Of a DNA stretch of 64,000 bases, positions 51,354 through 60,404 are shown piece by piece. The position numbers and the translations under genes were made by a program. Each line of letters begins with the position of its first letter. The stretch's first letter is position 1. Source of the stretch: Bacillus spongiae (lineage in GTDB: Bacteria; Bacillota; Bacilli; Bacillales; Bacillaceae_K); assembly GCF_037120725.1 (NCBI RefSeq), contig NZ_JBBAXC010000006.1, positions 124,001-188,000 on the forward strand, given 5' to 3'. The notes under the pieces are model-generated. The model was not told the origin of the DNA, searched no databases, and worked only from the letters and a program-made list of their open reading frames with translations.

Positions 51354-53039
51354 ATGACCATTAAAACGAAGGTTCCATCTGATATTGATATTGCTCAACA
51401 GGCTAAAATGAAGCCAATTGTTCATATAGCTGAACAACTAGGGTTGTCTGAAGAGGATGTAGAACTTTATGGAAAGTATAAAGCTAAGTTATCTTATGAT
51501 ACTTTATTACAATTACAAAAACAGAAGGATGGAAAAGTCATTCTTGTGACTGCCATCAATCCTACCCCTGCCGGAGAAGGGAAGTCTACTGTTACGGTTG
51601 GATTAGGGGACGCTTTAACTAGATTAGGAAGAAAAACAGTTATCGCAATGAGAGAGCCTTCTTTAGGTCCTGTTATGGGCGTGAAGGGTGGAGCTACAGG
51701 TGGAGGTTATGCACAAGTATTGCCGATGGAGGATATTAATCTTCACTTTACGGGGGATATTCATGCGATAACAGCAGCAAACAATGCGCTGGCTGCATTG
51801 ATTGATAACCATATCCACCAAGGGAATTTACTGAATATTGATCCTAGAAGAGTTTTATGGAAGCGCACGTTAGATATGAATGACCGCGCCCTTCGTAACG
51901 TAGTCATCGGGTTAGGTGGTCCTGTTCAAGGTGTACCACGTGAAGATGGGTTTGATATTTCTGTTGCTTCAGAGATTATGGCTGTACTATGTTTAGCGAA
52001 GGATTTAGAAGATCTAAAAACAAGATTAAGTGCCATTGTCTTCGGCTATACATATGATAGGAAGCCAGTAACAGTAAAGGATTTAGGAGTGGCCGGCGCC
52101 TTGACATTATTATTAAAAGACGCATTTAAACCAAACTTAGTACAAACACTTGAGCATACTCCTGCACTCGTTCATGGTGGTCCATTCGCCAATATTGCCC
52201 ACGGTTGTAATTCCGTGATGGCAACGAAAGCTGCTGCAAAATTGGGAGATATTGTTGTAACAGAGGCAGGCTTTGGCGCCGATTTAGGTGCAGAAAAATT
52301 CTTTCATATTAAAAGTCCAGTAACTGAATTAAATCCTAGTGCTGTCGTGATTGTTGCTACGATCCGTGCATTAAAAATGCATGGTGGTTTAGCAAAAGAT
52401 CAATTGAAAAAAACGGATTTAAGGGCTTTAAAAGAAGGAATCACGAACCTTGAAAAGCATATTGACACAATGCGCCAATTTAATGTGCCTTTCGTTGTGG
52501 CCATCAATCGTTTTGCTACAGATAGTAATGAAGAAATTGAATGGCTTGAAAGCTGGTGTTCGTCTCAAGGTATTCCGTTTGCCTTGACAGAAGTGTGGGA
52601 AAAAGGGGGAGCCGGTGGCGAACAGTTGGCAGAAGTAATTTTAGCAGAAATGGAACAAACAAAAGAAGTGACCCCTTTATATGATGTTACCCAATCCGTT
52701 GAAGAAAAAATCGAACAAATTGCGAAAAAAGTATATGGAGCTTCTTCTGTAGAATTTTCTTTAAAAGCTCAAAAAAGTTTAGAGGTAGTCAATAAAAACG
52801 GTTGGGGTCAGTATCCAATTTGTATGGCAAAAACACAATATTCATTATCAGATGATCCAAAGCAATTAGGTAGACCTCATTCATTTACCCTGCACATTCG
52901 AGATATAGTCCCTAGAATTGGTGCGGGTTTTCTGATTGCCTTAACAGGAGATGTCATGACGATGCCAGGATTACCGAAAGAACCTGCAGCCTATAACATG
53001 GATGTAGCATCAGATGGAAAAGCGTTAGGGTTATTTTAA
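51354..53039 (+). CDS. fhs: Formate-tetrahydrofolate ligase
   Basis: 561 residues from ATG 51354, six bases after AGGAGGG; an ATG at 51348 is too close to that site. It makes 10-formyl-tetrahydrofolate from formate, ATP and tetrahydrofolate. The nucleotide-binding loop is TPAGEGKST. Family signatures include [23 protein letters not shown] and [15 protein letters not shown]. The length and start [22 protein letters not shown] are typical. It is present in some Bacilli but absent in B. subtilis 168. It links with thyA and dfrA in one-carbon metabolism. Confidence 0.97.
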   Translation: MTIKTKVPSDIDIAQQAKMKPIVHIAEQLGLSEEDVELYGKYKAKLSYDTLLQLQKQKDGKVILVTAINPTPAGEGKSTVTVGLGDALTRLGRKTVIAMREPSLGPVMGVKGGATGGGYAQVLPMEDINLHFTGDIHAITAANNALAALIDNHIHQGNLLNIDPRRVLWKRTLDMNDRALRNVVIGLGGPVQGVPREDGFDISVASEIMAVLCLAKDLEDLKTRLSAIVFGYTYDRKPVTVKDLGVAGALTLLLKDAFKPNLVQTLEHTPALVHGGPFANIAHGCNSVMATKAAAKLGDIVVTEAGFGADLGAEKFFHIKSPVTELNPSAVVIVATIRALKMHGGLAKDQLKKTDLRALKEGITNLEKHIDTMRQFNVPFVVAINRFATDSNEEIEWLESWCSSQGIPFALTEVWEKGGAGGEQLAEVILAEMEQTKEVTPLYDVTQSVEEKIEQIAKKVYGASSVEFSLKAQKSLEVVNKNGWGQYPICMAKTQYSLSDDPKQLGRPHSFTLHIRDIVPRIGAGFLIALTGDVMTMPGLPKEPAAYNMDVASDGKALGLF

Positions 53040-53042
53040 TTG

Positions 53043-53531
53043 ATGTTTGATCCAACCGCCTTTGATAATGTAAAAGTAGTGCTCGAAGGTGCGCTGTATG
53101 AAGCTGATTTAGAAGGAAGTATTGCTGTGATCAATCGACAAGATTTAGTGGATTTAGCGAGAATGTCGAGAGAGTATCGGATTACCTTTCAACTTTCTCA
53201 TGTGAAAGGAGTCAATGTAGAGCTAACATTATCCTCTACTTTGTCAATGCTATCATCTGAGTTGCTCATGCTATCTAATCAGCAATCAGGTGCCAATCTG
53301 AAGCTAACCTATCGAATCGATGAAAAGACCGAACTTGGCGCTAAATTAGAAAGGATTCTTAAACGATGTTGGGGCAATCGACTGTTCGAAAAGATCGAGT
53401 ATAGGTCATCTGAATCAGGAAAGAAGCTTTTTTATAAACATGTATTTAACCGCCCGATTTTAGAAGATCAGGTAGATGATTTAATTGCGTTATCAGAAAA
53501 AAGTATTCAATCGCTAGAAATGCTCATTTAG
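53043..53531 (+). CDS. Hypothetical soluble protein downstream of fhs
   Basis: 162 residues from ATG 53043, three bases after the fhs stop codon, so likely coupled to fhs; an in-frame TTG at 53040 is possible. It is rich in Leu, Ser and charged residues (ELTLSSTLSMLSSELLMLSNQQSG; LGAKLERILKRCWGNRLFEKIEYR). No family is recognised and there is no membrane segment. Its tight linkage suggests cotranscription with fhs, but a functional link is unproven. Confidence 0.65.
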   Translation: MFDPTAFDNVKVVLEGALYEADLEGSIAVINRQDLVDLARMSREYRITFQLSHVKGVNVELTLSSTLSMLSSELLMLSNQQSGANLKLTYRIDEKTELGAKLERILKRCWGNRLFEKIEYRSSESGKKLFYKHVFNRPILEDQVDDLIALSEKSIQSLEMLI

Positions 53532-53542
53532 GCTATTCATAA

Positions 53543-53577
53543 CCTCCTTTTTTTCAAATATAATGAAAGAAAGGAGG
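53543..53577 (+). promoter_or_regulatory. Hairpin that sequesters the degV ribosome-binding site
   Basis: CCTCCTTTTTTTC (53543-53555) pairs with GAAAGAAAGGAGG (53565-53577) over 13 positions with one wobble and a 9-base loop. The right arm contains the AAGGAGG used by the DegV-family gene starting at TTG 53584. There is no T-run, so it is not a normal terminator. The structure could block translation until melted or bound. Confidence 0.6.
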
Positions 53578-53583
53578 GATTTT

Positions 53584-54417
53584 TTGAGAGTAGCTTGGGT
53601 AACAGATAGTTCTGTACATCAAATTAAACAATTGGATGATATTTATATTGTCCCTATTTCTATTAATGTAAATGGTGAGACCTACTATGATGGAATTGAT
53701 ATAGGTCAGGAAAAAATTTATGAATTGATAAAACAAGATAATATGGAAATTAAAACATCGCAGCCTTCTATCGGGGCTTTTGTTGATGTTTACCGAGAAT
53801 GTGAACAGCATTATGATCATATTATCTCAATCCATCTTTCCTCTAAATTAAGTGGTACTTATTATACAGCAGTACAAGCATCTTCTTTTGTTAACATCCC
53901 CATCACAATTATAGATTCAAACGTTTTATCTTATCCGCTATTAGATTTGATTTTATATGGAAAAAAACTGCAAGAAAAAGGGGCATCAGTAGAAACCATT
54001 AAAGAGCGATTAGAAGCTAGAATTCCTCATAATGAAGCCTATGTCATGGTAGGGAATCTGGGGCAACTCCATAAGAGTGGTAGAATAAAAGGACTCACAT
54101 TTTTTTTAGGTAGTATGCTAAACATTAAGCCGGTTTTGTCCATTGAGGCTGGGGAAATTATCGTGAAAAATCGAGTAAGAAGTAAGGCAAGAGGCTTAAA
54201 GCAAATGACGTCCTTCCTACAGAAAGCATTGGAGGAAGCAACCATCCAGCATGCTTGGATTTTTCATGGGAAAAATGAAACAGAGGCAAGGAAATGGAGG
54301 GAAGCATTAACAGAAAGGTTTCCGGAAGTCAGTTTTCTTACTTGCCCAATAGGTACCGTCCTTTCTGTTCATGCTGGTGAAGAGCTTATTGGGATAAGCT
54401 GGTATAAAGAGGGTTGA
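53584..54417 (+). CDS. DegV family fatty-acid-binding protein
   Basis: 277 residues from TTG 53584, with AAGGAGGG upstream. It starts MRVAWVTDSS, the DegV fold signature. IYIVPISINVNGETYYDGIDI, KTSQPSIGAFVDVY, HLSSKLSGTYYTA and GNLGQLHKSGRIKG are typical. DegV/FakB proteins bind fatty acids and can present them to fatty acid kinase. The genome may have other copies; none is in this window. Its ribosome-binding site lies in a hairpin, and a hairpin overlaps its stop codon. Confidence 0.93.
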   Translation: MRVAWVTDSSVHQIKQLDDIYIVPISINVNGETYYDGIDIGQEKIYELIKQDNMEIKTSQPSIGAFVDVYRECEQHYDHIISIHLSSKLSGTYYTAVQASSFVNIPITIIDSNVLSYPLLDLILYGKKLQEKGASVETIKERLEARIPHNEAYVMVGNLGQLHKSGRIKGLTFFLGSMLNIKPVLSIEAGEIIVKNRVRSKARGLKQMTSFLQKALEEATIQHAWIFHGKNETEARKWREALTERFPEVSFLTCPIGTVLSVHAGEELIGISWYKEG

Positions 54418-54444
54418 GTTAATGGAAATTCATTGACTCGATAA
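54416..54444 (+). terminator. Hairpin at the end of the DegV gene
   Basis: GAGTTAATG (54416-54424) pairs with CATTGACTC (54431-54439) with one wobble, followed by a short A/T stretch leading into TTTTT. It overlaps the DegV stop codon. Confidence 0.5.
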
Positions 54445-54496
54445 TTTTTCAACTATATGATAATGGGAATAGTCTTGAAATTAAGGTGGATAGAGA

Positions 54497-55132
54497 ATGA
54501 GTAAAGAGGACGTTGAACAATTCGTAAGGGAACTTCTAAAGAATGATTTCTCTGGTCATGATTGGTACCATATTGACCGTGTAAGAACACTAGCGTTAAA
54601 AATAGTAAATGAGGAACAAATAGGAAATCCGGATATAGTTGAATATGCCGCATTATTACATGACGTAGCGGATAAAAAACTTGTAAATGAAGCAACTGGA
54701 GCAAAGTGGCTTGAACAAGCACTAACTAAAGTGCCGTTATTGGATGAAGACAAAAAACATATAAAAGAAATTGTTATGAATATCTCATATAACGGCGGAA
54801 ATGAGAAGAAACTTCATTCGATTGAAGGGGAAATTGTTCGAGATGCAGACCGTCTTGATGCGATAGGAGCCATTGGCATCGCGAGAGTGTTTGCTTATGG
54901 TGGAAGCAAAGGCCAGGCGATTTTTGACCCTAAAGTAAAGGTAAGAGAAGAAATGTCGGAAGAAGAATATCGTAATGATAAAACATCTAGTGTTCATCAC
55001 TTCTATGAAAAATTATTCAAGCTTAAAGATTTAATGACAACGAAGACAGGAAAACGGATTGCGGAAGAACGAACCCTATTTATGCAACAATATATACATA
55101 GATTTTATGAAGAATGGAAGGGTACAAAATGA
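54497..55132 (+). CDS. ypgQ: HD-domain nucleotide pyrophosphohydrolase (YpgQ)
   Basis: 211 residues from ATG 54497 with AAGGTGGA upstream. The HD phosphohydrolase motif is complete: H in SGHDWYHIDRV, HD in ALLHDVADKK and D in RDADRLDAIGAIGIAR. B. subtilis YpgQ hydrolyses nucleoside triphosphates to monophosphates. The C-terminus (SSVHHFYEKLFKLKDLM) is typical. It overlaps the following ABC-F gene by four bases (ATGA), so they are coupled. Confidence 0.93.
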   Translation: MSKEDVEQFVRELLKNDFSGHDWYHIDRVRTLALKIVNEEQIGNPDIVEYAALLHDVADKKLVNEATGAKWLEQALTKVPLLDEDKKHIKEIVMNISYNGGNEKKLHSIEGEIVRDADRLDAIGAIGIARVFAYGGSKGQAIFDPKVKVREEMSEEEYRNDKTSSVHHFYEKLFKLKDLMTTKTGKRIAEERTLFMQQYIHRFYEEWKGTK

Positions 55133-57012
55133 AAGTATTAATGGCAGAAGGGCTTACGAAGTCTTACGGGGAAAAGATGTTGTTTCGAAATATTTCCTTT
55201 TCGATTGCTGAGAAGCAAAGAATAGGTTTAATTGGTATTAATGGGACGGGCAAATCTAGTCTTTTAAAATTAGTAGCTAGTATCGACTTACTCGATCAAG
55301 GAATGATATCTACGCCCAAAGAGTATACCATTGCGTACCTAGATCAAGATCCGCATTTAAATCCTGAACTGACAGTTTTAGAGCAAGTTTTTGAGAGTGA
55401 TGCGAAGATCGTGAAGTTAATGAAAAAATATGAAGAGTCTTTAAGGGCATTAGAGAAAGATCCGACAAATGAAGAAAAGCAGGAAAGGCTCTTTACTCTC
55501 CAAAAAGAAATGGACCTTCATCAAGCTTGGGAAGCGAATGCAACGGTAAAAACGATCTTGACAAAGCTTGGTATTACATTCTTTGATCAAAAGGTGGGAG
55601 AGTTATCCGGAGGGCAGCAAAAGAGGGTAGCACTTGCTCAAGTTTTGGTTGAAATGCCTGACCTGTTAATACTTGATGAACCAACAAACCATTTAGATTA
55701 TGAAAGCATTGAATGGTTACAAGAATATTTAGCTAAATATTCAGGTTCCGTTTTATTTGTTACTCATGATCGATATTTCTTAGACGCTGTTTCAAATCAA
55801 ATATTTGAATTAGATAAAGCCTCATTGTATGCCTACAAAGGGAACTACCAAGATTTTATTGAAGCGAAAAGTATTCGTGAAGAAAATGAACAAGCTACGA
55901 GAGAAAAACAAAAAAACCTATTCCGTAATGAATTAGAATGGATGCGCCGAGGAGCTAAAGCAAGAACGACGAAACAAAAAGCAAGGATTGGGCGATTTGA
56001 ACAATTGGACGCTACGTTAGCTTCCTATCAATCAGAGACGGACCTTGAAATAAACATTAAAGGAAGCCGTTTAGGGAAAAAGGTCATTGAATTGAAAAAT
56101 GTGTCAAAGAAATTTGACGGAAAAGAAATTTTGACCTCGATAAATTATTTGTTTAAACCCCAGGACCGAATTGGGATTGTTGGAAAAAATGGAACGGGAA
56201 AATCCACCTTTTTAAATATTCTTGCTGGACTCGAACCAATTGATTCAGGAGAAGTTGAAATAGGACAAACAGTGAAAATGGCTTATTATACTCAACAAAG
56301 TGAAGAGATGCCTCCAAATTTACGAATGATTGATTACATTCGTGAGGAAGCGGAGGTAGTGACACTAAAAACGGGTGAGCATATTTCCGTGTCTGCCATG
56401 TTAGAGCGTTTCCTTTTCCCAATGTCAACTCATGGTACTCCGTTAAGAAAATTATCAGGTGGAGAGAAAAGGCGCTTGTTCTTGTTAAAGCTATTGATGC
56501 AAAATCCAAATGTTCTACTCCTAGATGAACCAACGAATGACTTAGATACGCAAACGCTAACGGTTTTAGAAGCCTACTTGGAAGAATTTCCTGGGGTTGT
56601 CATCACGGTTTCACATGATCGCTACTTCTTAGATAAAGTGGCAACGCAACTGCTTGTCTTCCAAGGTGAAGGAAAGTTAGGAATGTATTATGGCATATAC
56701 TCAGACTATGTTAAATACGAAAATGCTCCAAAAGAAAGTAGTGTACAATTAAAACAAAAGAGTGCAGAAAGAAATGCTCCTTCAACCCAATCAAAAAAAA
56801 TGACCTATAAAGAAAAAATGGAATGGGAAACCATCGAAGAAAAGATTGAAGAAACCGAAATAATGATTGAAGAAGCAGAACAAAAAATGGAACAGGTAGG
56901 AAGTGATTTTGAACTAGCTCAATCCATTATGAAGGAGCTTGAAGAATTAAATGCTCAGCTAGAGCATTTAATTGAACGATGGACCTACCTTTCAGAACTT
57001 TCATCTTCATAA
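55129..57012 (+). CDS. yfmR: ABC-F ATPase (YfmR/Uup type)
   Basis: 627 residues from ATG 55129, overlapping the ypgQ stop codon. Two ABC domains carry Walker A GINGTGKSSLL and GKNGTGKSTFL, signatures LSGGQQKR and LSGGEKRR, and Walker B LLILDEPTNHLD and VLLLDEPTNDLD. The interdomain linker is basic (RRGAKARTTKQKAR). The C-terminal coiled coil runs about residues 555-625. There are no membrane segments. ABC-F proteins act on ribosomes; YfmR/Uup members help with difficult sequences such as polyproline. A resistance role is not suggested. Confidence 0.93.
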   Translation: MKVLMAEGLTKSYGEKMLFRNISFSIAEKQRIGLIGINGTGKSSLLKLVASIDLLDQGMISTPKEYTIAYLDQDPHLNPELTVLEQVFESDAKIVKLMKKYEESLRALEKDPTNEEKQERLFTLQKEMDLHQAWEANATVKTILTKLGITFFDQKVGELSGGQQKRVALAQVLVEMPDLLILDEPTNHLDYESIEWLQEYLAKYSGSVLFVTHDRYFLDAVSNQIFELDKASLYAYKGNYQDFIEAKSIREENEQATREKQKNLFRNELEWMRRGAKARTTKQKARIGRFEQLDATLASYQSETDLEINIKGSRLGKKVIELKNVSKKFDGKEILTSINYLFKPQDRIGIVGKNGTGKSTFLNILAGLEPIDSGEVEIGQTVKMAYYTQQSEEMPPNLRMIDYIREEAEVVTLKTGEHISVSAMLERFLFPMSTHGTPLRKLSGGEKRRLFLLKLLMQNPNVLLLDEPTNDLDTQTLTVLEAYLEEFPGVVITVSHDRYFLDKVATQLLVFQGEGKLGMYYGIYSDYVKYENAPKESSVQLKQKSAERNAPSTQSKKMTYKEKMEWETIEEKIEETEIMIEEAEQKMEQVGSDFELAQSIMKELEELNAQLEHLIERWTYLSELSSS

Positions 57013-57087
57013 GCATATTGGTTATTCTACCTCTTAATTTATGGTAAGATGAATGGATAAAAAATGAAGAAGTGGAGGGTAGGAATG

Positions 57088-58203
57088 ATGAAAATAAAAT
57101 CAATCGAACCAACACCTAGTCCAAATACAATGAAGATTATTTTAAATGAGGAACTCCCATCAGGTACACGGGCGAATTACAAAAAAGAAGATACTGAAGG
57201 TGCTCCACAACTCATACAAAATCTTTTGCAAATTGAAGGGGTAAAAGGCGTTTATCACGTTGCTGATTTTCTTGCCATTGAACGAAATGCGAAATTTAAT
57301 TGGCAGGGAATTCTTAACGAGGTTCGTAGTGTGTTTGGGGAAAGTGCAAGCACTGAAGGAAATGAAAATACAAGCCTTCAGGACCATTATGGTGAGGTAC
57401 AAGTAGCTATTCAATTTTTCAAAAGTATTCCAATGCAAGTCAAATTAACAGATGGCGAGCAAGAAAAACGCTACAGTTTAGGTGCTCGTTTCCTTAAAGC
57501 CATTGAGAAAGCACAAGAATTAGGTGAGAATGTAGTACTTGAACGGAAATGGAAGGATAGCGGAATTAGATATGGTGATTTTGATCAAATTGGAGAGCAA
57601 ATCATTGAAGAGTTAGAGGCAGCCTATCCAAATGAACGACTGGAAGCTTTGCTGAATGTTACCCCTATAGACCAACGAATCGATGGAGAAGAAAAGGCTG
57701 TGTCGTTGGATGATTTTTCAGTTGATGATTGGCGCGAACGCTATCGTATACTAGAACAATTAAAGTCTATTTCATTATCTGATTTGCCTTTATTGGAGGT
57801 AGCATTAAAAGATGAGAAACCTTCAATTAGACGGTTAGCGGTTGTTTATTTAGGAATGATAGAAGATCGTAAAGTATTGCCATTATTGTATTTAGCACTT
57901 CAAGATAAAACCGTTACGGTCAGACGAACGGCTGGTGACTGTTTGTCTGATTTAGGGTTTAATGAAGCTACTCCAGCTATGTGCCTCGCACTTGAGGATG
58001 CTAGCAAGCTAGTGAGATGGCGTGCTGCCATGTTTTTGTATGAGGTCGGTGATGAGTCTGCTTTACCAGCCTTAAGAAAAGCTGAAGGTGATTCAGAGTT
58101 TGAAGTCGAAATGCAAATTAAAATGGCGATTGAACGTATAGAAGAAGGCGAAGAAGCTAAAGGTTCTGTGTGGAAACAAATGACAGATGCGAGAAAGAAA
58201 TAA
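57088..58203 (+). CDS. ypgR: YpgR-like protein: NifU N-terminal-type domain plus HEAT repeats
   Basis: 371 residues from ATG 57088, eight bases after GGAGGG; ATG 57085 is also possible. The N-terminus (IKSIEPTPSPNTMKIILN; GVYHVADFLAIER) is an Nfu/NifU N-terminal-type domain. Residues about 220-360 form HEAT repeats (SIRRLAVVYLGMIEDRKVLPLLYLALQDK; VRRTAGDCLSDLGF; VRWRAAMFLYEVGD). It resembles conserved virulence factor C of staphylococci and YpgR of B. subtilis. It is followed by brxA in both. The function is unclear. Confidence 0.9.
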   Translation: MKIKSIEPTPSPNTMKIILNEELPSGTRANYKKEDTEGAPQLIQNLLQIEGVKGVYHVADFLAIERNAKFNWQGILNEVRSVFGESASTEGNENTSLQDHYGEVQVAIQFFKSIPMQVKLTDGEQEKRYSLGARFLKAIEKAQELGENVVLERKWKDSGIRYGDFDQIGEQIIEELEAAYPNERLEALLNVTPIDQRIDGEEKAVSLDDFSVDDWRERYRILEQLKSISLSDLPLLEVALKDEKPSIRRLAVVYLGMIEDRKVLPLLYLALQDKTVTVRRTAGDCLSDLGFNEATPAMCLALEDASKLVRWRAAMFLYEVGDESALPALRKAEGDSEFEVEMQIKMAIERIEEGEEAKGSVWKQMTDARKK

Positions 58204-58223
58204 AAATAAGGGAGTAAATAAAC

Positions 58224-58658
58224 ATGACGAATGCTTATGAGGAATATATGAAGCAAATGGTAAAACCGATGAGAGAGGAGCTCTCAAACGCTGGATTTAA
58301 GGAATTAATTACGGAAGAGGCTGTGGAAGAGTTTATGAATGAGAATGAAGACACTGCACTCATTGTCGTTAACTCCGTTTGTGGCTGTGCAGCTGGACTT
58401 GCACGTCCTGCCGCAACTCAGTCTATCTTATCTGCTGAAAAAGCTCCGAATCGAGTAGCAACCGTTTTTGCAGGACAAGATAAACTAGCAACAGCAAAAA
58501 TGAGGGAGTATTTCTCAGGTTTAGAGCCTTCTTCTCCTTCAATGGCATTAATGAAAGGAAAAGATGTGGTTCACTTTATTCCACGTGAAGATATAGAAGG
58601 TCATTCGTTAGAAGAAATCATCAGAAATTTATCTAGTGCTTTTGACCAGCATTGCTAA
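58224..58658 (+). CDS. brxA: Bacilliredoxin BrxA/YphP
   Basis: 144 residues from ATG 58224, with AAGGGAG upstream. It is a thioredoxin-fold protein with the CGC active site in VNSVCGCAAGLARPA. Bacilliredoxins remove bacillithiol from oxidised protein thiols after oxidative stress. The tail MALMKGKDVVHFIPREDIEG is typical. Its position after ypgR matches B. subtilis yphP (brxA) rather than yqiW. A terminator follows immediately. Confidence 0.95.
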   Translation: MTNAYEEYMKQMVKPMREELSNAGFKELITEEAVEEFMNENEDTALIVVNSVCGCAAGLARPAATQSILSAEKAPNRVATVFAGQDKLATAKMREYFSGLEPSSPSMALMKGKDVVHFIPREDIEGHSLEEIIRNLSSAFDQHC

Positions 58659-58659
58659 G

Positions 58660-58684
58660 AAAGGCGCTTTTAGCGCCTTTTTTT
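58660..58684 (+). terminator. Rho-independent terminator after brxA
   Basis: AAAGGCGC and GCGCCTTT flank a TTTTA loop, followed by a run of T; it starts two bases after the stop codon. Confidence 0.9.
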
Positions 58685-58710
58685 ATAAGAATCCATTGAA
58701 AGGTGAAAAT

Positions 58711-59484
58711 ATGTTTATTACAACATCCGCTCGTGCCGATGCAATGGCTGTCACTTTTGCTCAGGCATTATCCGAAAGGTTTCACGCTCCATTTGTACCT
58801 AGGAAGAAACAATCCTTAAATGTTATGCAGGCCTACCATCAATCATCTTGCCTTGTCGTTCATAATACAAGAATAGAACTACACATTAAGGGAGAGAAAC
58901 GGCCTTTTTTCTTTCATCCTAACTCCGCTTCCTTACGTATGAAACGAATACTAAAAGGTGAAGTTGATCCTCTATTACAGGTGGCGCAAGTTGAACAAGG
59001 AGATACAATTCTGGACTGTACGCTTGGACTTGCTTCCGATAGCATTGTGTTAAGCTATGCTGCTGGAGAGAAGGGGAAGGTCATTGGAGTAGAGGGAAAC
59101 GAGTATATAGCTTTTATTGTAAAACAAGGGTTAGCAAACTGGAGTAGTGCCCTTCATGAAATGAATCTTGCAATGAGAAGGATAGACGTCATTCAAGAGA
59201 ATTATATGGATAAATTAGTAGAATTACCAGATCGAAGTGTTGATATCGTGTATTTTGACCCTATGTTTGATGAAGCAATTCTTTCTTCAGACGGAATTCA
59301 ATCGCTACGGTCGCTTGCTTTACATCAAAAAATTACACAAGAAACGATGATTGAAGCCAAAAGAATAGCGAGAAAGCGAGTTATCTTAAAAAATCATTTT
59401 CGCTCAGAAAGTTTTTCAGAACTAGGCTTTTCGGTGAATGTTCGTAAAAGTTCGAAATTCCATTTTGGGTATATTCAAATATAA
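58711..59484 (+). CDS. RsmJ-like SAM-dependent methyltransferase
   Basis: 257 residues from ATG 58711 with AAAGGTGA upstream. An N-terminal domain (FHAPFVPRKKQSLNVM) precedes a Rossmann methyltransferase core: LDCTLGLASDSIVLSYA, KVIGVEGNEYIA and VDIVYFDPMFDEA. The layout resembles RsmJ-type (DUF548) RNA methyltransferases, and the Bacillus versions are uncharacterised. It is separated from brxA by a terminator. RNA as the substrate is inferred only from the family. Confidence 0.85.
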   Translation: MFITTSARADAMAVTFAQALSERFHAPFVPRKKQSLNVMQAYHQSSCLVVHNTRIELHIKGEKRPFFFHPNSASLRMKRILKGEVDPLLQVAQVEQGDTILDCTLGLASDSIVLSYAAGEKGKVIGVEGNEYIAFIVKQGLANWSSALHEMNLAMRRIDVIQENYMDKLVELPDRSVDIVYFDPMFDEAILSSDGIQSLRSLALHQKITQETMIEAKRIARKRVILKNHFRSESFSELGFSVNVRKSSKFHFGYIQI

Positions 59485-59485
59485 A

Positions 59486-59511
59486 CAGCGCTTCTAACTA
59501 AAAAAGCGCTG
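59486..59511. terminator. Hairpin after the RsmJ-like gene
   Basis: CAGCGCTT (59486-59493) pairs perfectly with AAGCGCTG (59504-59511). There is no good T-run. It lies two bases after the stop codon and close to the convergent small peptide gene. Confidence 0.55.
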
Positions 59512-59520
59512 TCCCTCATC

Positions 59521-59598
59521 TTAATCTGTTAACGATAAAGAAGTTAAGTATGCTAATAAGAGTAAGTAACCAATGCTAATTAATGTATCAAATTCCAT
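59521..59598 (-). CDS. 25-residue hydrophobic peptide
   Basis: On the minus strand ATG 59598 follows GGGGGG at a seven-base spacing. The peptide MEFDTLISIGYLLLLAYLTS ends with LSLTD and is one membrane span. It is convergent with the RsmJ-like gene, and the inverted repeat at 59486-59511 could act as its terminator. It may be a real small membrane protein, but chance cannot be excluded for such a short frame. Confidence 0.45.
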   Translation of the reverse strand: MEFDTLISIGYLLLLAYLTSLSLTD

Positions 59599-59727
59599 CA
59601 AACAACCCCCCTTTTTAAACAGACCTCAATCTATAGTTTACCCTATCTTCAGATTTTGGAAACTTTTTTTGCTTACAAATCGTCTAACATATATAATAGA
59701 TTACAAGTCATTGAAGGAGAGAGATTT

Positions 59728-60309
59728 ATGTCTAATTGGATTAAAAAGTTATTTTTCATCGTTATCTCTATCTTAACTTTTGGACTCGTAACACCATCTC
59801 AATTGTACGTAAGTGAAAATCAAAAGATTGATGATAGTGATCGTAAGTTAAAATCGGTTTACGACTCGAATACAGAAGTTGAAAATAAAGTAGCTACTAG
59901 GGAAGAGATTTTTTCCCTCTTATTAAGTGAAGGTGAAAAAACATCCTACGGTAAATTTGGAGATAAAATTGGACCGAAAATAGATGGAGAGTTTCAACAA
60001 ATTATCTTACCGAAAATCCAACAATCCATAAATGAGGTATTATCTACCTATCCAGGAGAAGATCTATCACAATTAACGGTTTCAGAAGTTCCGATGAATG
60101 TCAAAAGTGAAAAGCTATTTCATATTTATAACCGTGATACAAACGAAGATCTGATTAGATTTCATGTAAGAAGAGATCATCCTCCTCTTGATGGTTATTA
60201 TTTTAATTTCCACTACCATACTTATCATGATGGGTACCAAGCACACCATCAACTTGGTGATATATATTGGGAGAAGAACACACCTCCGAACTGGTCTACC
60301 CTTTCATAA
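59728..60309 (+). CDS. ypjP: YpjP-like protein
   Basis: 193 residues from ATG 59728, with AAGGAGAG upstream. A hydrophobic segment (about residues 5-22, IKKLFFIVISILTFGLVTPS) serves as signal or anchor. The C-terminal half is His/Tyr-rich (RDHPPLDGYYFNFHYHTYHDGYQAHHQLGDIYW), which is characteristic of YpjP. B. subtilis ypjP lies just upstream of thyB-dfrA; here a protease gene intervenes. The function is unknown; the His-rich end might bind metal. Confidence 0.88.
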   Translation: MSNWIKKLFFIVISILTFGLVTPSQLYVSENQKIDDSDRKLKSVYDSNTEVENKVATREEIFSLLLSEGEKTSYGKFGDKIGPKIDGEFQQIILPKIQQSINEVLSTYPGEDLSQLTVSEVPMNVKSEKLFHIYNRDTNEDLIRFHVRRDHPPLDGYYFNFHYHTYHDGYQAHHQLGDIYWEKNTPPNWSTLS

Positions 60310-60321
60310 TGAAAGACAAAA

Positions 60322-60346
60322 AGAAGCCAATTAAGGCTTTTTTTTA
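60322..60346 (+). terminator. Terminator after ypjP
   Basis: AAGCC-AATTAA-GGCTT followed by a run of eight T. The stem is short but the T-run is strong. Confidence 0.7.
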
Positions 60347-60404
60347 TGATATAATAGGAAAAGCAACTATAGAATATTATTCAACATGAACAGTAGGTGA
60401 AAGA

